This document shows, piece by piece, positions 61,048-64,000 of a stretch of 64,000 bases of DNA. The translations under genes and the position numbers were made by a program. Below the pieces are notes generated by a model. That model did not search any database and was not told the DNA's origin. It saw nothing but the letters and a program-made list of their open reading frames with translations. Source of the stretch: Promicromonospora thailandica (GTDB lineage: Bacteria; Actinomycetota; Actinomycetes; Actinomycetales; Cellulomonadaceae). How positions within the stretch are numbered: the stretch's first letter is position 1; every line of letters starts with the position of its first letter. The stretch covers positions 1 to 64,000 of the forward strand of contig NZ_JAMTCS010000011.1 of the NCBI RefSeq assembly GCF_024171955.1, written 5' to 3'.

Positions 61048-61951
61048 GGCCGAGGCACACATGGACTTCGACCTCGAGCTGGAGCCCGAGGACCTGGACG
61101 AGGAGGCGCCCGAGGCCAAGCTCGGCGACCCGTGCCTCGTCGTCGACGACCTGCACATCGTCTACCGCGTGATCGGCGCCCGGGGCAAGAAGGCCGCCGG
61201 CGGCGCCCACATCACCGAGGTGAACGAGAAGCAGTCGTTCGTCCGTCGCCTGATCAGCTCGGGCCGGCAGCACGTCGGCGCCGTCAGCGAGGTGCACGCC
61301 GTGCGTGGCATCTCCTTCACGGTGCGGCACGGCGAGTCGGTCGGCATCGTCGGCGTCAACGGCTCCGGCAAGAGCACGCTGCTGCGGGCCATCGCGGGCC
61401 TCATGCCCGCGAAGTCGGGCAGCGTGCACGTGTCGGGCGAGCCGTCGCTGCTGGGCGTGAACGCCGCGCTGATGCCGCAGCTCTCGGGCGAGCGCAACAT
61501 CATGATCGGCGGCCTCGCGCTGGGCCTCACGCCCAAGCAGGTCGAGGAGCGGTTCGACGACGTCGTGGAGTTCGCCGGCATCGGCGACTTCGTCTACATG
61601 CCGATGCGCACGTACTCGTCGGGCATGGGCGCGCGTCTGCGCTTCGCCATCTCGTCGTCGGCGCAGCCGGACATCCTGATGATCGACGAGGCGCTGGCCA
61701 CCGGCGACGCGGCCTTCAAGGCCAAGTCGAAGGCGCGCATCGAGCAGGTGCGCGAGAACGCGGGCACCGTGTTCCTCGTGAGCCACTCGATCTCCACGAT
61801 CGAGGCCATGTGCAACCGCGTGCTGTGGATCCACCAGGGGCAGCTCGTCATGGACGGCCCCACGCACGTGGTCACCGAGGAGTACAAGGAGTTCGTCCGC
61901 GCGCAGCGCCCCGCGGGCAAGGGTCCCGGGAAGGGCCCCGGCAAGGGCTGA
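61040..61951 (+). CDS. Polysaccharide exporter ATP-binding protein (Wzt type, no carbohydrate-binding domain)
   Basis: A 303-residue ABC ATPase. Walker A is GVNGSGKST at 105-113, the Q-loop region follows at AALMPQLSGERNIM, the signature is YSSGMGARLRFAI near residue 192, Walker B is DILMIDEALATGD and the switch His is in VSHSIS. An N-terminal insertion with KQSFVRRLISSGR is the TagH/KpsT-like regulatory hairpin. The C-terminus ends in a short repeat GKGPGKGPGKG. Wzt proteins that recognise a terminal sugar have a C-terminal beta domain, absent here, so substrate choice probably rests with the permease. GAGGAGAGG at 61024-61032 precedes the start. Confidence 0.95.
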   Translation: MTEAEAHMDFDLELEPEDLDEEAPEAKLGDPCLVVDDLHIVYRVIGARGKKAAGGAHITEVNEKQSFVRRLISSGRQHVGAVSEVHAVRGISFTVRHGESVGIVGVNGSGKSTLLRAIAGLMPAKSGSVHVSGEPSLLGVNAALMPQLSGERNIMIGGLALGLTPKQVEERFDDVVEFAGIGDFVYMPMRTYSSGMGARLRFAISSSAQPDILMIDEALATGDAAFKAKSKARIEQVRENAGTVFLVSHSISTIEAMCNRVLWIHQGQLVMDGPTHVVTEEYKEFVRAQRPAGKGPGKGPGKG

Positions 61952-61962
61952 GCGGGACCGCC

Positions 61963-62010
61963 ACGCGCGAGGGCCCGGTGACCGACGTCGGTCACCGGGC
62001 CCTCGCGCGT
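61963..62010. terminator. Perfect 48-nt palindrome
   Basis: A 24-bp perfect inverted repeat lies 11 bp after the Wzt-type stop and 27 bp before the stop of the converging sulfotransferase. It is GC-rich without a U-tract. Confidence 0.78.
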
Positions 62011-62037
62011 TCGCCGGTCGGGCCGGGCGTCGGCCGG

Positions 62038-63423
62038 TCAGGCCGGCTCGACCGCCTGGACGCCCTCGACGGCCTGGATCAGCGAGCCGTGCTCGGCCTC
62101 GAAGCGGGCCGTGTACTCCTCGTACAGGCGCTGGTCGACGGCGTTCGCGGTGCGCAGCCGGACGATCGACGCCGGCTCCTCGACCCGCTCGGTGGGCTGG
62201 CCCGACTTGCCCTGGTGCCCGACGCGCTCCGCGACGGGCACGCCCACGCCCGCCACGGCCGCGAGGTGGCTGGCCGCGAGGTGCTTCATCGTGCCGACCA
62301 GGTGGAACTGCTCGTCGAGGGTCTCCCGGCACAGGCGCTCGAGGTCGCGCTCGCTCAGGTCTGCCGTCGCCTCGAGCCAGTACATGTCCTCCTCGGTGGC
62401 GATCGGCCGGTAGGCGCCGGGCCCGCGGTACCTCGTGGCGTACCGCGCCCGGATCTCCGGGTGCGTCGTCACGAGCTGCCGCGACAGCATGTTGGTCAGC
62501 CCGTTCTCCACCGTGTAGGCGATGTGCTCGTCGAACGTCGGCGAGTCGTCGCGCGTGCCGATGATGTGCTCCGACGCCTGTCGCTTGAAGTACCCGGAGC
62601 GGATCTGCGACACCGGGTCGCGCAGCACCGTGAAGTAGGACAGGCGCCGGCCCGGCAGCGTGAAGCCGAACGGGTGGTGCTGGTGCACCATCTGGAACGG
62701 GGCGAGGTCCGCGGCGGAGTACTGCAGGGCACGCTCGACCTGGAGCTCCCCGAACCGCCGGTTGATCTCGATCATCCGCGCCCAGGGGATGGTCCGCTTG
62801 AGCGAGACGATCATGCTGGTGCCGCCGGAGAACGGCAGGTGGAAGAAGACGGGCAGCACCTCCGGGTCCACCGGGCGGCGCAGGGCCCGGAACTCGTCGG
62901 CCCGCGCGTCGGTGCCCCAGGCGCTGATGAACCGCTCCTCCAGGTCGGGGAACGCCTCGACGAGCGACGTCATCCGCTCCCGGGCCTCGTCCTCGCGGCC
63001 CAGGGCCCAGAGCGCCGTGGTGACGACGGCCTCGGCGAACGCCGGCGGGCCGCCGCGCACCCGCCGGCGAGGGATCGCCGCGGCGTCCTCGAACCGGCCC
63101 GCCTCCGCGAGCATCACGGGCAGCCACGCGCCGGAGGCCTCGTCGCCGAACTCCTTCCAGAGGGTCGCGACGGCGCCGAGCGACACGCCCGCCCAGTCGT
63201 GCGTGCGGTTGCGCACCGCCAGGCCCCGCACCTCCTCGACGGCCTCCACCGAGGGACGGGAGCCGCGGGCGTTCGACACGAGCAGGTCGGTGAGCTTGGT
63301 CTGCAGCTCGTCGATGCCGGTCCGGTAGGCGGTGACGGGCCCGAACTGGCCGCGGAACCGGGCGCCGATGCCCTTGCCCTCGCCGTACCCGCGCCGCCGC
63401 TCGGCCGTGCTCTGGTCATTCAT
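62038..63423 (-). CDS. Sulfotransferase family protein
   Basis: A 461-residue protein. The N-terminal 180 residues are helical and tetratricopeptide-like. The sulfotransferase fold begins near 190 with VFFHLPFSGGTSMIVSL, where the PAPS 5'-phosphate loop normally reads PKxGGTS; the Lys is replaced by Phe. The 3'-phosphate motif YFTVLRDPVSQIRSGYF is intact (R, S). ARYRGPGAYRPIATEEDM and a C-terminal VVGT-like strand follow. GAGGAAG precedes the ATG. APS kinase is encoded 41 bp upstream on the same strand and would make the donor PAPS. Target may be the exported polysaccharide. Confidence 0.85.
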   Translation of the reverse strand: MNDQSTAERRRGYGEGKGIGARFRGQFGPVTAYRTGIDELQTKLTDLLVSNARGSRPSVEAVEEVRGLAVRNRTHDWAGVSLGAVATLWKEFGDEASGAWLPVMLAEAGRFEDAAAIPRRRVRGGPPAFAEAVVTTALWALGREDEARERMTSLVEAFPDLEERFISAWGTDARADEFRALRRPVDPEVLPVFFHLPFSGGTSMIVSLKRTIPWARMIEINRRFGELQVERALQYSAADLAPFQMVHQHHPFGFTLPGRRLSYFTVLRDPVSQIRSGYFKRQASEHIIGTRDDSPTFDEHIAYTVENGLTNMLSRQLVTTHPEIRARYATRYRGPGAYRPIATEEDMYWLEATADLSERDLERLCRETLDEQFHLVGTMKHLAASHLAAVAGVGVPVAERVGHQGKSGQPTERVEEPASIVRLRTANAVDQRLYEEYTARFEAEHGSLIQAVEGVQAVEPA

Positions 63424-63464
63424 CTGCTGCTTCCTCACATGCGTCGGTGCTGCTTCGGTGCTGG

Positions 63465-64000
63465 TCACGGGTGTCCTGGTCGTCCCAGGTCCTCCTCGCC
63501 GAGCCGCGCCGCCAGGGCGGTGCGGACGGTGCGGACGGCCTCCTCGACCGGCACGTGCGACGTGTCGACGACGACGTCGGCGTCGGCCGGCTCCTCGTAC
63601 GGTGACGAGATCCCGGTGAAGTCGGGGATCTCGCCCGCCCGCGCGCGGGCGTACAGGCCCTTGCGGTCGCGCGCCTCGCACACCTCCAGGGGCGTGCTCA
63701 CGTGCACGAGCAGGTAGTGCGCCCCCGCGGCCTCGGCCAGCTCCCGCACGCGCGCCCGGCCCGAGGCGAACGGCGCGATGGGGGCGGCGACGGCGATACC
63801 GCCGTGCTCGGCCACGAGCGCCGCGACGTAGCCGATGCGCTCGACGTTCAGCTCGCGGGACGCCCGGTCGAAGCCGAGACCCTTGGACAGGTGGTGGCGC
63901 ACGGCGTCGCCGTCGAGCAGCGTGGTCCGCAGGCCGTCGTCGTCCAGCTCGGCGGCCAGTGCCCGGGCCACCGTCGACTTGCCCGAGCCCGACAGGCCCG
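63465..64000 (-). CDS. cysC: Adenylylsulfate (APS) kinase, 5' end beyond window
   Basis: About 178 residues are visible; the N-terminus lies past the window edge. The P-loop [13 protein letters not shown] opens the visible part. It continues with [20 protein letters not shown] and then [20 protein letters not shown], the CysC fold that phosphorylates APS at the 3' position to form [24 protein letters not shown] is the family's C-terminal signature. It could be a stand-alone kinase or the C-terminal part of a CysN-CysC fusion. Position directly upstream of a sulfotransferase gene links it to sulfation rather than cysteine synthesis. Confidence 0.93.
   Translation of the reverse strand, partial: GLSGSGKSTVARALAAELDDDGLRTTLLDGDAVRHHLSKGLGFDRASRELNVERIGYVAALVAEHGGIAVAAPIAPFASGRARVRELAEAAGAHYLLVHVSTPLEVCEARDRKGLYARARAGEIPDFTGISSPYEEPADADVVVDTSHVPVEEAVRTVRTALAARLGEEDLGRPGHP

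Overview
The window is a contiguous 64 kb piece of a very GC-rich genome. It has a WhiB2-type iron-sulfur regulator, two LytR-CpsA-Psr (LCP) ligases, DUF3499, DUF5719 and TIGR03089 proteins, a SpoIID-like protein and frequent GTG starts. These point to an actinobacterium of the order Micrococcales, of Cellulomonadaceae or Promicromonosporaceae type. The family is inferred from gene content and order. There are no rRNA or tRNA genes, CRISPR arrays, transposases or integrases that I can see.

Layout. (1) 1-5.8 kb: the end of an ABC ATPase and two tandem paralogous FtsX-like permeases, converging on a NarL-type two-component system (5.8-8.2 kb). (2) 8.4-12.2 kb: an OmpR-type two-component system, then purK-purE. 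(3) 12.3-24.3 kb: envelope and housekeeping genes, comprising two LCP proteins, TIGR03089, whiB, a giant membrane glycosyltransferase with DUF5719, a metallopeptidase-fold protein, DUF3499 and manA. (4) 24.4-34.6 kb: an accessory region with visibly relaxed third-position GC. It holds a membrane protein, a tiny LysR-like HTH protein and a five-gene cluster of secreted proteins: two catalytically dead trypsin-fold proteins, a Tat-exported 1,137-residue ALF-repeat/coiled-coil protein, a two-TM protein and a small secreted protein. The cluster ends in frameshifted reading frames. (5) 34.6-64 kb: a large surface-glycan locus.

The glycan locus contains SpoIID-like and PGRP-amidase wall proteins, a manB-trm112 operon followed by five glycosyltransferase or pyruvyltransferase genes, a polysialyltransferase-family protein, a GT29 sialyltransferase-like protein, neuA (fused to a HAD phosphatase), neuB, GT2 enzymes, an AT3-SGNH acyltransferase, a two-gene ABC-2 polysaccharide exporter, and a sulfotransferase beside APS kinase (cysC, cut by the window end). 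Together these suggest an exported, nonulosonic-acid-containing cell-surface polysaccharide that can be O-acylated, pyruvylated and perhaps sulfated. LCP proteins could anchor it to peptidoglycan. The enzyme making the ManNAc-type precursor (NeuC) is not in the window.

Two architectural themes recur. Many genes start exactly 6-7 nt after a TANNNT -10 hexamer, which indicates leaderless mRNAs. Several gene ends carry long, nearly perfect hairpins with no U-tract, most of them between convergent genes. The best candidate for something undescribed is the 26.1-34.6 kb secreted pseudoprotease/ALF-repeat cluster with its repeat-rich regulatory region.
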